From Notamacropus eugenii (lineage: Eukaryota > Chordata > Mammalia > Diprotodontia > Macropodidae), in contig NC_092872.1 of NCBI RefSeq assembly GCF_028372415.1, positions 278,631,206 through 278,695,205 of the forward strand: DNA of 64,000 nucleotides, given 5' to 3'. Below the pieces are notes generated by a model, which was not told the origin of the DNA, searched no databases, and saw only the letters and a list, made by a program, of their open reading frames with translations. The position numbers were made by a program, and so were the translations under genes. Shown in pieces: positions 35,185 through 46,985 of the stretch (positions within the stretch are counted from its first letter, which is position 1; each line of letters begins with the position of its first letter).

Positions 35185-35665
35185 TGATGCTCCTGAACAC
35201 TATATTCTGCCATCTCCTCAATCCAGCATTTTCTCATGCCTAGAATCCTCTTCTGTCTCATCTCTACCTCCTGCTTCCCTAACTTCCTCCCAGTCTCAGC
35301 TGATACCTCACCTTCTGTGAGAAGCCTTTCTTGATTTCTGCTTCATTCTATTGCCTTTCCTTTGTTGATGAACTCTAGTTCATTCATTCTTTTTATGTCA
35401 AGGGCATGACTTGTTTCTTTTTGGGGGGTTTTTTATCCCACACACCTAGAATAGTGCCTGACATACAGTAAATGCTTAATACTTCCATATTGATTGGGTG
35501 ATATGAACCATGTGTATACTTGGACTTGTACAAGTGTCTCCCCCATTCAAATATAAACTTGAAGGCAAAGACTTTCACTTTTTTCTTTATATCCCCAGGG
35601 CTTGGAACCTTCCTTTGTATGTTGGAGACATCTAAAAAATGCTAATTAATTGATTGATTGGTTAG
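35185..35665 (+). mobile_element. L2 LINE 3' end
   Basis: CTCATGCCTAGAATCCTC, CCTCACCTTCTGTGAGAAGC, CTAGAATAGTGCCTGACATA, ending in a second tail with GATTGATTGG. Intron 3. Confidence 0.7.
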
Positions 35666-35726
35666 GTGTTCTGCGATAGGACTAGTGTCTCCCAGGGTCC
35701 TTGTCAGGAGATTACACAAGCTTGTT

Positions 35727-35729
<3 letters not shown>

Positions 35730-35777
<48 letters not shown>
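35730..35777. repeat. (TG)n microsatellite
   Basis: About 24 TG units, 70 bp left of the HAL1 start. Confidence 0.97.
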
Positions 35778-35780
<3 letters not shown>

Positions 35781-35858
35781 AAAGGCAAGGGAAGATATTC
35801 CTGAGATGTAGTTGGTCTGGAGCAGAGATGTGGAACTCAGATAGAAAACTGAAGGAAG

Positions 35859-37594
35859 ATGGTGGAGAAGAAAGACGCATAACCTCTAGTGCTTCCCCCA
35901 CAGCCCACAAAATACCTGTAAAAAATGACTCTCAACAAATTCTAGAGCAGCAGAAGCCACAGAACAACACAGTGAAAGAGGTTTCCAGCCAAGGTAACCT
36001 CGAAGACCGACAGGAAAGGTCTGTCGCACAGGACTCTAAGCAGAGTGGAGCCCAGCCCTGGCCACATGGCACTGGGAGGATCAGGACCTGAACAGATTTC
36101 TAGGGCAGAATTCCCAGCAGGGAGGGTCCCAGATCCCTCAACCCACAAGCGACAAAGAAAGCTACAAAGGTCAGTGTGGGAGGGCTTTCCCAGCTGAGCA
36201 AGAGTGAAGTGGGGTCCACCCAGCACTGGCCCCAGGTGGCAGCAGAGGTGGAGGCAGCAGCAGCAGCAGCAGGTGGCAGGTGGCTAAGGTGGCCGTGGAA
36301 GCAGCCTGGGTCCATTGTTCAGGCAGCTCAGCTTAAAGCCTCTGGGGGAACTCAGCAGCTGATCTGAACCTCAACCTTGAGCATGGTACTGGGGGGAGGA
36401 GGAGCACTAGGACCCTCCTCTTCACAAAGGATTCAGAAGTCAAGTAACTGGATAGGAAAATGCCAAAAAAAGGGGGAGAAGATAAGACCATAGAAGGTTA
36501 CTTTCCTTGTGAACAGGTGTCTCCTTCCATCCTTTCAGATGAGGAGGAACAAGGCATACTGTCAGAGGAAGTCAAGGCTTCTGCCTCCAGTATCTCCAAA
36601 ATGAGTATGAAATGGATTCAAGCCATAGAAGAGCTTGAAAAGCAAGTCATCAGGTTGCTAAAGTAAAGCCAAAAAAATGCTGAGGAAAATAACACCTTTA
36701 AAAATACACTAACTCAATAGGAAAAAGAGGTCCAAAAAAGACAATAAGGAGAAGAAGGCTTTAAAAACCAGAATTAGTCAAATGGAAAAGAAGGTTCAAA
36801 AGTTCACTGAACAAAATAGTTCTTTAAAAGAGAGACTGGAGTTCAGGGAAGCTAATGACTATGAGATAAAACAAGAAGTTAAAAAACAAAAACAAAAGAT
36901 TGAAAAATAAAAGATAATGTGAAACATCTCATTGGAAAAACAACTGACCTGGAAAATAGATCCAGGAGAGACAATTTAAAAATTATGGGACTACCAGAAA
37001 GCCATGATCAACTTATCTTTCATGAAATTATTAAGGAAAACTGCCCTGACATTCTAGAACCAGAGGGCAAAATAAATATTGAAAGAATCCACCAATCACC
37101 TCCTGAGAGAGACCTGTAAAGAGAAACTCCTAGGAATATTGTGGCCAAATTTCAGAGTTCCCAGGTCAAGGAGAAAATATTGCAAGCAGCTAGAAAGAAA
37201 CAATTTGAGTATTGTGGAAACACAATCAGGATAACACAGGATCTGGTAGCTTCTACATTAAGGGATCAAAGGGCTTAGAATAGTATATTCTAGAAGTCAA
37301 ATGAACTGGGATTAAAACCAAGAATCATCTACCCAGCAAAACTGAGTATAATACTTCAAGGGAATAAATGGTCATTCAATGATATAGAGGACTTTCAAGC
37401 ATTCACAATGAAAAGACCAGAATTGAACAGAAAATTTCACTTCCAAACATAAGAATCAAGACAAGCATAAAATGGTAAACAGGAAAGAGAAATCATAAAG
37501 GATTTTCTAAAGCTGAACTGTTTACATTCCTACATGGAAAGATAATATTTGTAACTCTTGAGACTTTTCTCAGTACTTGGGTAGGTGGAGGGAT

Positions 37595-37631
<37 letters not shown>

Positions 37632-38459
37632 TACAGGTTGAGTTGAATCAGAAGAGATAATATCCATAAAAAAATAAAATTAAGGGGAGAGATAGGAAAA
37701 TATTGGGAGGAGAAAGGGAAAAATAGAATGGGACAGACTATCACTCATAAAAGGGATAAGAAAAATCTTTTTCAATGGAGTAGAAAAGGGAGGAGGTGAG
37801 AGGAGAAAAGTGAAATTTACTCTCTTCACATCTGGCTTAAAGAGGGAATAACATGCTCACCAAATTTGGTATGAAAATCTATCTTACACTACAGGAAAGT
37901 AGGGGAAAATGGGGCAAGTGTGGTGAGGGGGATGATAGAAGGGAGGGCAAAATGGGAGAAGGGAGTAACTAGAAGTAAACACTTGAGAAGAGACACGGTC
38001 AAATAAAAGAATAGAAAAAGGGGGGGGACAGGGTAGGATGGAGGCAATATACTTAGTCTTACACAACATGACTATTGTGGAAGTCTTTTGCAAAATGACA
38101 CATATATAGCCTGTATTGAATTGCTTGCCTTTTCAGTGGGGATGGGTAGGAAGGGAGAAAGGGAGAGAAATTGGAATTCAAAGAATTAGAAATGTATGCT
38201 GAGAATTATTATTGCATATAACTGGGAAATAAGAAATATAGGTAATGGGGCACAGAAATTTATCTTGCCCTACAAAAAAAGAGAGAAGATGGGGATAAGG
38301 GAAGGGTGGTGTGTGATAGAAAGGAGGATACATTGAAAGAAGGGGTAATCAGAATGCAAGGTATTATGGGGTGGGGGAGGGGAGAGATGGGAAGAAAAAT
38401 TGGAACTCAAAATTTTGTGGAAATGAATGTTGAAATCTAAAAATAAATAAATAAATAAA
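35859..38459 (+). mobile_element. HAL1 (L1 with ORF1 only), near full length
   Basis: About 2.6 kb. It has a 5' region with a CAG-repeat patch (about 36255), an ORF1 beginning ATG at 36460 (MPKKGGEDKTIEGYFP), a coiled-coil stretch, the RRM-like block LENRSRRDNLKIMGLPE near 36949-36999, and a C-terminal block RNIVAKFQSSQVKEKILQAA near 37128-37187. A non-coding 3' part with a (CA)n at 37597-37628 follows, ending in an AAATAAATAAATAAAT tail. No ORF2, reverse transcriptase or endonuclease follows ORF1, the defining trait of HAL1. ORF1 is broken by several stops, including one after LLK at 36666 and one after PPERDL at 37119. The 5' end is a guess. Flanking 16-mers at 35843-35858 and 38460-38475 match at about 12 of 16 bases, a possible worn target duplication. 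Confidence 0.8.
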
Positions 38460-38464
38460 AGAAA

Positions 38465-39290
38465 AAGCAGGAAAGAGAGATTATATGAGTCTGGTAGTTT
38501 TTAAAGAAACAGCCAGTTCTAACTACCTAGCCAATCAAAGGAGACTACTTCTACCCATGTGGTAGAAAGTCCAGGTTGGGACAGGACTCCCTCCCAGGAG
38601 CAGGGTGTCTCCAGGTTAAGAGATGTGGACATGTGCATATAAGCCTTATTAAATATGTCTATGTATATAATACATGTGTATGTATAAAACATAAAAAAAA
38701 GAAAATTGAAGGAGATATTAACCTTACATAAGTATCCCTACTGCTGCATATGTCTTAGAAAACCATATATTAACAATATCCATGTTCTATTATATTTTTA
38801 TTTATTTTGTTAAATGTTTCCCAATTACATTTTCATCTAGTCCAGGCTCCATTTCTGAGATGTTATGGGCCACATAGAGCTAGCAGGTCACTTTGTTTTC
38901 CACCTGGTCCAGAGGGCCTAGGATCAAGTCATTGGGACAGCTTCCCCATTTCTTGAAAGCACAGAAGAGGCTAACCCATAGGAACTCAGTACCCTTCAAC
39001 TTTGGTGGACAAGTCACATACACAGCAGAGAGGCTTCCATATGGAGATGCAGGTGCCACAACTACCTGGACCAATGCTGCATCCTTGCTGAGTAACCTTT
39101 CCCTGTTATAGATAAGCAGACCTCCTTGTTTATTTGTTAAACAGTCTATGCTTGTCTCATGTCTCATGGAATCTAGTTCCCAAGAAATGCCCACTCATAG
39201 CTGACCTAGTCTAGCTTCAGTTTGAAAGGAAACCCTATGGATAAATAATGTGCTCATTTTCCTTCTCCTTAAGTGGGGTTATTGTCTTAC
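38465..39290. other. Intron 3 DNA with a short L1 tail
   Basis: 38790-38850 resembles an antisense L1 3' end (TTTTGTTAAATGTTTCCC, AATTACATTTTCATCTAG). The rest is unassigned. The two opposite 70-100-codon frames near 38880-39190 have no homology that I recognise. Confidence 0.5.
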
Positions 39291-39440
39291 CTCAAGCCTG
39301 ACTCGCTGGGACACCATGCCAATGTCGATGCTGACAAACACCACTCGCTTTGACGATTCTGGTTCAGCCAGGACAAAAGCCCTGCTATAGAGCCGGGTGA
39401 GTATCCCTTGAGCTGTCTGACCTGACTTGGCATAGCCCAT
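39291..39440 (-). CDS. ASAH2: ASAH2 exon 3: catalytic domain
   Basis: Encodes residues 104-153, phase 0 at both ends. It reads MGYAKSGQTAQGIL near the start and ends VSQRVRLE, almost the same as human. The acceptor is CCAG|ATG and the donor GAG|GTAAGA. It contains the conserved FVSIDIGMVSQR segment of the ceramidase fold. A long open frame in another phase overlaps it and is a shadow. Confidence 0.95.
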
Positions 39441-39784
39441 CTGGAGAGGAACAGAAGCAAGTTATTCATAGTCGGGAGACCCAAAGAATCCAGGAATGTA
39501 GATTTGGATGGGAATCCAGAGACCACACAGCCCAACCACCTGAACATGGATCCCCAATCCCCAACACAGGCTAAGTTGGTTCCTGCTTAGAGATGCCACG
39601 ATGGAGAATTCATTAACTCCTGAAATGGCCATTCTGCCTTTTTGAGACAGCTCTGGTTAGGAAGTTTTTCTTTAAGCTAAATCTCTAAATCTCCTTCTCT
39701 ACATCTCCCACTCATCATTCCTGGTTCTGCCCTCCAAAGCCAAGTAGAAAAATTCCTGTTGTTCCCTATGGCAGCTCTTCAAAT

Positions 39785-39985
39785 ATTTAGGAACATGTAG
39801 CTGGAAGAGATGTTAGAGGCCATTTTGTCCAACCTCCTCATTTTACAGATACAGAAACTGAGGCACATAAAGATCATTTGGCTCTCATAGGATCACATGG
39901 TTAATGAGACTCTAAAGCGGGATTTGAACCCAGTTCTTCTAACTCCAAATCCAGTGTTCTCTCCAATATACCATGCTGCCTCATG
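39785..39985 (-). repeat. MIR-like SINE
   Basis: TCATTTTACAGATACAGAAA, GAGGCACATAAAGATC, GGATTTGAACCCAGTTCTTC, CCAATATACCATGCTGCC. Minus orientation, near full length. Confidence 0.75.
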
Positions 39986-40329
39986 TTGCCCCATATATCT
40001 TCTCTTCTCCAGACGAAACATCACCAGTTTCTTCATAATGATCCATACAAGGGACTATCCATACAGATTGTGGGAATGTGGATGCACTTCCCCATATAAA
40101 TCTACCCATGATTAGGTCAGCTGCCTAACCCCCATCTCTAAATATGTGACAATACCCAGGATGGTGCCCAGGTCACCTGGATGTGCTTTTTCACCCCGGA
40201 CAAATGGTGCTTCCTCGTATTGCCAGGTCCTTTATAGTTCAGGCTACAATCAATAACCTCTGCAGTTTAGAGAATTCAGCAAAAGCAGGGAGAGAAGGCT
40301 ATTGGATAACCTATTCACCTCCCAGAGAA

Positions 40330-40533
40330 CTTAGAGTAGGAAAGAAAGGGGTTTGAATCTCATCCTAGACACTTGTAGCCGCATGACCCTGCACAAATCA
40401 CTCAGCCTCTCTGAGTCTCAGACAGGTTTATTCCTCTGTAAAAGCAGAATATTTAAAGCCTTTACTCCACAGGGCTCTTGTGTGGACCAAATGAGATCAT
40501 GGCTATACGGTGCTAATGAAATGCCAACTATGA

Positions 40534-40568
<35 letters not shown>
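40330..40568 (+). repeat. MIR/MON-like SINE ending in (TTA)n
   Basis: GGTTTGAATCTCATCCTAG, CTCTGAGTCTCAGACAGG, CTTGTGTGGACCAAATGAG, then about ten TTA units at 40537-40568. An L2-type 3' end follows at 40590-40830. Confidence 0.7.
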
Positions 40569-40569
<1 letters not shown>

Positions 40570-40834
40570 TAGTCCCATGGGGATATGAGTTCCTTCAAAA
40601 CCCATCTCAAGCACCATCTTTTACATGAGGCCTTTCCTAACTCCTCCCCCCAGGGCCTCTCGCCCTTGTCATCTTGTTTCTATTTTATATATACACGTGT
40701 CCGCCCTGGATAGAAGGTAAGCTCCCTGAGGTCAGGAACTGTTCATCTTGGTCTTTGTATCTCTGGCACCTGACAGATACAGGATCTGGACACAATAAGC
40801 TCTTACCAGATGCTTATTGATTGTCTGAAGTCCT

Positions 40835-41395
40835 GTGGTCATTTAGAAGTGATGGTGGATGATGCGTTGACTTTTCAAGAAAGTCATTGGTGAATAAAAG
40901 ATTCTTCCACCTTTACATTAACAACTAGATCTATTCCTATGCAGAATAGGTTGTCTCTGGAAGTAGTGGGATCCCCATCACCAGAGGTCTCAGGCAAAAA
41001 CTGGAAGAGCAGCTGTCAGAGATGCTCTAAGAGGGACTCTAGATAGCTATGTAACACAATGGAGAGAACACTGGACCAAGAGTCAGTAAGACTGGAGTTA
41101 AAATCCTGACTTAGATTACTAGCTCTATGATCCTGGGCAAGTCATGTGGCTGCTCCAATACTCAGTTTTCTCATCTGTAAAATAAGAATAATAGCACCTA
41201 CCTCTTAGAATTGTTGGAAGGGTCAAATGAGAAACATAAAGGACTTTGCAAACTGGGAAATCCTAAAAAATGTTAGCTGCTATTATTATCATCATCATTA
41301 ATATTACTGTTATTATTCATTATTACTTGAGACCAGGTTGGATTCAATTGCCACTGAGGTCCCTTCCCACTCAAGGATTCTGAGATTACTCTGTC
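40835..41395 (+). mobile_element. L3/CR1 LINE 3' end split by a SINE
   Basis: Left part: GTTGTCTCTGGAAGTAGTGG, GCTCTAAGAGGGACTCT at about 41040. Right part: TTGAGACCAGGTTGGATTC, GCCACTGAGGTCCCTTCCCA at 41328-41395. The SINE (41045-41327) carries TGATCCTGGGCAAGTCATG and CTCATCTGTAAAATAAGAA and ends in TTATTA units. Confidence 0.75.
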
Positions 41396-41733
41396 CACCG
41401 TGATAGTATCAGTGAATTTAAAAAAAAAAGGTAGTTCTGTGCACTGGTGTAGAATCTGACACAATTACACACTTAGCTAGAAGTGACCCCGAGCTCTCAA
41501 CAGAGAACTCTAATACAATACCTTGCAGGTCCTGGTTAAATATTTGGGCCCAATGACAGACTGCATCTGCCTCTCAAGGACTAGCCTAGCCCATCCAAAT
41601 CTGGAGAGATATCACTCTATTTGCCAGAGAGTAATGAATTTTTTCAGCCCCCATAGTGCCCCCTCTCTGTGGATAGGGAGGTCAGATCCTGAGTCATTGC
41701 GTTGAGCCTGCAAGCAGCACAGGGAATTCCTAC

Positions 41734-41915
41734 CAAGGGGATGTCTGCCACTTGTCCTGTGCAGTCAGCTCGCCCAACACCAATATGGTAGCCACTGAAG
41801 TTTTGGAATGGAGGAGGACCTTGGGTGACTGGAGGCTGTTGGGTGAATAGAGGACCTTTGGTTGTTGAAGAATCTTGGGTGGTTGTAGGGTCCTGGGTGG
41901 TAAGAGAACCGGGGC
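41734..41915 (-). CDS. ASAH2: ASAH2 exon 2: mucin stalk and start of catalytic domain
   Basis: Encodes residues 43-103. The acceptor is CAACAG|GC and the donor TTG|GTAGGA. Residues 43-79 are rich in Thr, Ser, Pro and Gln (TTQDPTTTQDSSTT and similar), the O-glycosylated mucin box that holds the enzyme at the apical membrane. The conserved block FQNFSGYHIGVGRADCTGQ follows and opens the catalytic domain. The stalk is 17 residues shorter than in human, as judged from the constant offset of all later active-site residues. Confidence 0.95.
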
Positions 41916-42179
41916 CTGTTGAGTATAAATATAGAGCAAGACATTCCAGGGAACACACTGCAGTGAACATCAAATGAATAATCTCTGGTTGACTCATGGA
42001 TTCAAGACACACAAGTTATGATTTTACACAATCTCTCACATCAAAGCCAGTCAGATGAATGATAACTATAGGCATCCAATTAACAATGCAATCTCTTCCC
42101 AACTGAGAGTTAAGCAAGATCTTTTATTTCTTGAGTGGGAAATTTCCTGGATTATTTTTCAAGTCCTAGGAAAACAGAA

Positions 42180-42355
42180 GGGTACCTCAGAGTCATACAA
42201 TCTGAGTTCAGACCCTGGCTCTGTCACTTACTCCCTGTGTGACCTGGGGGGGAGTCACTGAACTCCTCAGGGACTCATTTTTCTCCCCTGAAAAATGAAA
42301 TGGTTGGACTAGATGTCCTGTAAAGTCCCTTCTGATCCTAGAGCTATGATCCTAA
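42180..42355 (+). repeat. MIR/THER-like SINE
   Basis: TCTGAGTTCAGACCCTGG, CCCTGTGTGACCTGGGG, ATGGTTGGACTAGATGTCC, GTCCCTTCTGATCCTAGAGC. Confidence 0.75.
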
Positions 42356-42804
42356 GTCATTCTACTTCCTTGGTCCTAAAATTAAAAATGAGGTGGGGGT
42401 TCTCTTTGGTTCTAAATCTCAAATTCTGTGATGTGAATCCTTCATCCCAAGATTAAGATCATGTTCTGTGGTTCAGTATTTCCATCCTTCCACTCCATCA
42501 AAGCAAATCAGTTTCCACTTTCCCAGAAAACAATTTGCCAAATCCCCCTCATCTCATTCTCTCGATCAAGCATGACCTCTCCACAAACCCATCTCTTAGA
42601 CCTTCAGAGCAATTGTGAAACACATTCTGTATGATTCTCTCCCTCCCATCCTGGGGAACAACAGCTCATGTTCCTGGCTCATTCTGAGGTTTACAAACTG
42701 CTTTCCACACAACAGCTGATAAAGTGGGTAGAGGGCAGGTCTGTGATTCCATTGAGATGAGGAATTCTGAGGGGAGAAACTTACTCCCACCTGCTCAGTG
42801 ACTT

Positions 42805-42990
42805 AAAAGGGCCAAGGTCACCCACTGCATCCTGGGTCATCTCCAGTCATCTTAATCTATATCTTGCCACTGGATCCAGATGACTCCAGAGACTTTGCAC
42901 AGCCCTCCCTCACTTACATTCAATTCAGTTGTGAGTCATGGCATCACTTTCCTGATATCAAGCTCCTCTCCAAGAATGAAAAAACAATAA
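42805..42990 (+). mobile_element. RTE-related SINE (RTESINE-like)
   Basis: GGCCAAGGTCACCCACTGCA, CCTGGGTCATCTCCAGTCAT, CACAGCCCTCCCTCACTT, ending AACAATAACAATG. Same family as 51035-51256 and 62175-62395. Confidence 0.75.
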
Positions 42991-43155
42991 CAATGACATA
43001 AGTAGGGAACTGCCTGGGATGCTGAGTCAGTACGTGCCAGAGTCAGAATTGGAACCTAAACAGTCTGTCAGCAAGTCAACAAGCATTTATTAAGAGCTTA
43101 CAATGAATGAAAGACTGTGCTAAGCATGTAGAATACACGTGCGCACAAGCGCTCA

Positions 43156-43162
<7 letters not shown>

Positions 43163-43205
<43 letters not shown>
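43163..43205. repeat. (CA)n microsatellite
   Basis: About 21 CA units. Confidence 0.97.
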
Positions 43206-43207
<2 letters not shown>

Positions 43208-43224
43208 TGCCTTGAAGGAAGTCA

Positions 43225-43552
43225 CATTCTACTGTCAATTTGCCTTTGCAATTTCTCTTGACCACAGCCCCTTCTCTCCTCTGATATGCCTCCCATCCAC
43301 TCATGCCTGCACTCTCACAATAGCTGCTGGGGTGGGGAGGGGGGGGGGAGTTTCCTACCTGTGTCCAGTCTCTCCCCTCTCCAGTCTGTCCTCCATTCTG
43401 CCACTAAAGTGATTTTCCTAAACCACAGGTCTAATCATGTCACACACACTTACTCTATAAACTCCAATGGCTCCCTATCACCTCCAGTATCAAATACAGA
43501 ATTCTCTGTTTGGCATTCAAAGTCCCTCAAAATTCAGTCCCTTCCTGTCTTT
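43225..43552 (+). mobile_element. L2 LINE, left part
   Basis: TCCTCCATTCTGCCACTAAA, ACCACAGGTCTAATCATGTC, CCAATGGCTCCCTATCACC, TTGGCATTCAAAGTCCCTC. It breaks at an L1 and resumes at about 46370-46770. Confidence 0.8.
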
Positions 43553-46240
43553 CCTTTTTTTTAAGTTTAATTTTTATTTTATTTTTAATTACATGTGAAC
43601 AAACATTTTTTCTATTTTTAAATTTTATCTAAAACAAATACATAGTGAAAAAAGGAAAAGAAACATATTACAAACAAATAGTAAAACAAGTGCAAAACGA
43701 GAAAAGAAAAAATGTCATGTGCACAGCAGAATGTACGACAGGATTCAAAAGATACAGCAATTAATTTCCATTTCAAGAAAACCTATGTAATAAATACTAC
43801 AAGTTGTGTTGAGAGCTATCCATCTTCTTTGCTTCCTTTTAAGTTTTTTTTTCTTCTCTACTATGCACTGAACAAAATTTTTTAACACTCATTTTTTTAT
43901 TTTGAATTTCAAATTCTCTTCCTCCCTCCATCCCCTCCCCCTCTTTGAGAAAGCAAGAAATTTGATCTAGATTATGCCTGTGCAGTCTTGAAAAACATTT
44001 TCATATTTTCCATGTTGCAAAAGAAAACATAGACCAAAAAAAACAAGAATAATAAAGAAAGCAAAAAAGCATGTGTTGATCTGCATTCAGACTCCATCAA
44101 TTCTTTCTGGGGAAGTAGATTGCAATTCCTTTCTTTTTAAAAAATTTTATTTATTTTATTCTGAACTTGAGAAAAAAACAAGCATTTCCATAACATAGTA
44201 GAATAGAATGGAAAAAAGATGATTGCACATGAAATTGTAAATCTATTACTTACAGCTTTCTATTCTTTTTAAATATATAATAAACTTATGTAAATTTCTT
44301 TTTTTCTTCCCTCTTCACATTCTAGAGATGTCTACTGTTAGACAGACACACATACACACACACACACACACGTGCACGTGAACGTGCACATACACACATG
44401 CATTCATGTAAAATTATTCTATACCTACTTCTATTTACCAGTTCTTTCTCTGGATGCAGACGGTGTCTTCTTTCATGTGTTCTTAGTTGTTAATTTGGGG
44501 GTTTGTTGTAGTCAAAATGATTTTGTGGCTCAAAATTTAAAACAATATTTCTGTTACTATAAACAACATTCTCTTGGTTCTGCTCACTTCACTCTCCATT
44601 ATTTCATACAAGTCTATCCATGTTTTTCTAAGATCAAGTTCATCATGATCATATACCACAACTTGTTCAGTCATTCCCTAATTGATGGACTTCCCTGCAA
44701 TTTCCAGTTCTTTGCCATCACAAAGAGAGGTGCTATAAATATTTCACAACACAGAGGTTCAATCATTGTGGGAAACAGACTTAGTAGTGATATTACTGGG
44801 TCAAAGAGGATAGGCAATACAATAACTCTCTGGGCATAATTCCAGCTTGTTCTCCAAAATGACTGGATCAGTTCACAGCTCCACAACAGTGAATTGGTAT
44901 CCCAATTTTTCCATATCACTTCCAACATTTGTCACTACCCCCTTCAATTACTTTAGCTAATCTGATAGGTGTAAAATAATATCTCAAAGTTGTTTTAATT
45001 TGTATTTCTCTAATCAATAATGATTTTGAGGATTTTTTCATGTGGCTAGAAATTGCTTTGATTTCCTCATTGGAAAACTGCCTGTTCATAGCCTTTGACT
45101 ATTTATCAATTGGGGAATGGTTTGTATTCTTGTAGATATGACAAAGGTCTTCATGCATTTGAGATATGAGACCTTTATCTGAGAAACTATAAATTTCTGC
45201 CTATTTTTTGCTTTTTTTTATCTTGGCTACATTTGTTTTATTTATACAAAAACTTTATAGTTTAACATAAGCAAAATTATCTGTTTTACACCTCACTCTG
45301 TTCTCTATCATTTATTTATTCATAAACTGTTCACCTGTCCATAAGTCTATTAGGGAATATATTCCATGTTCTTCAAATTTTCTTATAATATCTTTCTTTA
45401 CATCTAGGTTATGTATCCATTTTGATCTTATTTGGTAAATGGTATAAGATATTGTTCTATGCCCAATTTCTGCCAGATGCTTTCCAATTTTCCCAACAAT
45501 TTTTACCAAATAACAAATACTTATCCCAAAAATTTAAGTTTTTACACTTGTCAAATACAAGGTCACTATATTTATCTGCTGCTGTAAATTGTATGTCTAC
45601 TCCATCTCACTGATCTACCTGTCTATTTCTTAGACAGTACCAGATAGTTTTGATAATTACTGCCTTATAATATAGTTCAAGATTTGGTAAATCTAAAGCT
45701 CTTTTCTTTATATTTTTTATTAGTTCCTTTGATATTCTTGACTTTTTGTTCTTCCAAATGAATTTTGTTGTTGTTTATTCTAATTCAGTAAGATTTTTTT
45801 TGGTAATTTAATTGGGATGGCATTGAATAAATAAATTAGTTTAAGTATGCCATTTTTATTATATTATCCCTGTCTACCTATGAACAATCAATATTTCTCC
45901 AATTATTTAAAACAGATTTCATTTGTATAAAAAGCTTTTTTAATTTTGGAATTGTCTTAAATCATTGTATTGCTGAGAATAGCTAATCATTCACAATCAA
46001 CCATTGTGCAATGTTGCCATTACTATGTACAGGGTTTTCCTGGTTCTGCTCACTTCACTTTGAGTCAGTTCATGTAAGTCTTAATAGATTTTTCTGAAAG
46101 CATCCCACTCATCATTTCTTATATCACAATAGTATTCTGACACAATCACATACCACAACTTGTTTATCCATTCCCCCAGTGATGGGCTTTCCCTCAATTT
46201 CCAATTCTTTCCCACCACAAAAAGAGCTTCTATAAATATT
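43553..46240 (-). mobile_element. L1 LINE 3' sequences, antisense, at least two pieces
   Basis: Antisense L1 3' region. Repeated landmarks are TTCTGCTCACTTCACTCTCC (44578) and TTCTGCTCACTTCACTTTGA (46043), each followed by ACAACTTGTT and CAATTTCC blocks. ATATTACTGGGTCAAAGAG, GTGTAAAATAATATCTCAAA and CTATTTCTTAGACAGTACC lie between. Two copies of the same 3' landmark mean two insertions or a rearrangement. The 155-codon frame at 44372-44839 is antisense to the element and not a gene. AT-only sequence follows at 46235-46355. Confidence 0.8.
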
Positions 46241-46369
46241 TTTTATATTTTTACATATATTTTATATATAAAATTATATATAATATAATTTATATATAAT
46301 TACTTATATTATATAATTTAAAAATATTATATATTTTATATTTTTATATACATAAGACCTTCCCTTTTT

Positions 46370-46770
46370 CTTTGATCTACAAACCTAGTAGTGGTGTTGG
46401 TCCTCCTACCCTTCCAAACTTCTTTCTCCTTGCTCTCCAACATGTACTCTTCCATCCAATGACTCTGGTCTCCTGCCTGCTGAAGATCCTCCATCTCCCA
46501 GCTCCAGGCATTTGCACTGGATGTCTCCCACACCTGGCATGATCTCCTTCCTCATCTCTGTCTCCTGGCTTTCCTAACTTCTCCAGGAAGCTTCTTCATT
46601 CTAGTGTCTTCCCTTTGTGATTTGTTTCCTATTCATCCTGTCAGTAGCTTGTTTATATATATTTGCCTGCTTGTTGTATCCCCCATTCAATTGTGAGCTC
46701 CTTGAGAAAAGGGACTCTCTTTTACCTTTCTTTGTATCCCTAGCAATTAATATCGTGCCTAGAACATGTC
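46370..46770 (+). mobile_element. L2 LINE, right part and 3' end
   Basis: CCTGCTGAAGATCCTCCATC, CAGCTCCAGGCATTTGCACT, CACACCTGGCATGATCTCC, GAGCTCCTTGAGAAAAGGG, GTGCCTAGAACAT. Confidence 0.75.
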
Positions 46771-46985
46771 ATTGTTGTTGTTCATTTCAGTCATGTCTGA
46801 CTTTGTGACCCATAGGGGGAGGGAAGGGAGGTAGTTGTGGATATTTCCTAGCTGTGTGACCCAGAGCAAGTCCCTTAACCCTGTTTGCCTCAATTTTTTC
46901 ATCTGTAAAATGAGTTGGAGAAGAAAAAGGTAAATCACTCTAGTATCTCTGTCACAGAGAGTCAGATATGACTGAAAAATGACTG
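46770..46985 (+). mobile_element. tRNA-derived SINE with RTE-type tail, plus copy preceded by a minus fragment
   Basis: 46772-46812 reads like the reversed tail (TTGTTGTTCATTTCAGTCAT). From about 46835 a plus copy runs CTAGCTGTGTGACCCAGAGC, TGTTTGCCTCAATTTTTTC, ATGAGTTGGAGAAG, ending ATGACTGAACAAAG. Confidence 0.7.

Noticed and set aside
44372-44839. 155-codon plus-strand open frame
   Set aside because: It is antisense to L1 3' sequence, with a CA microsatellite at its start.
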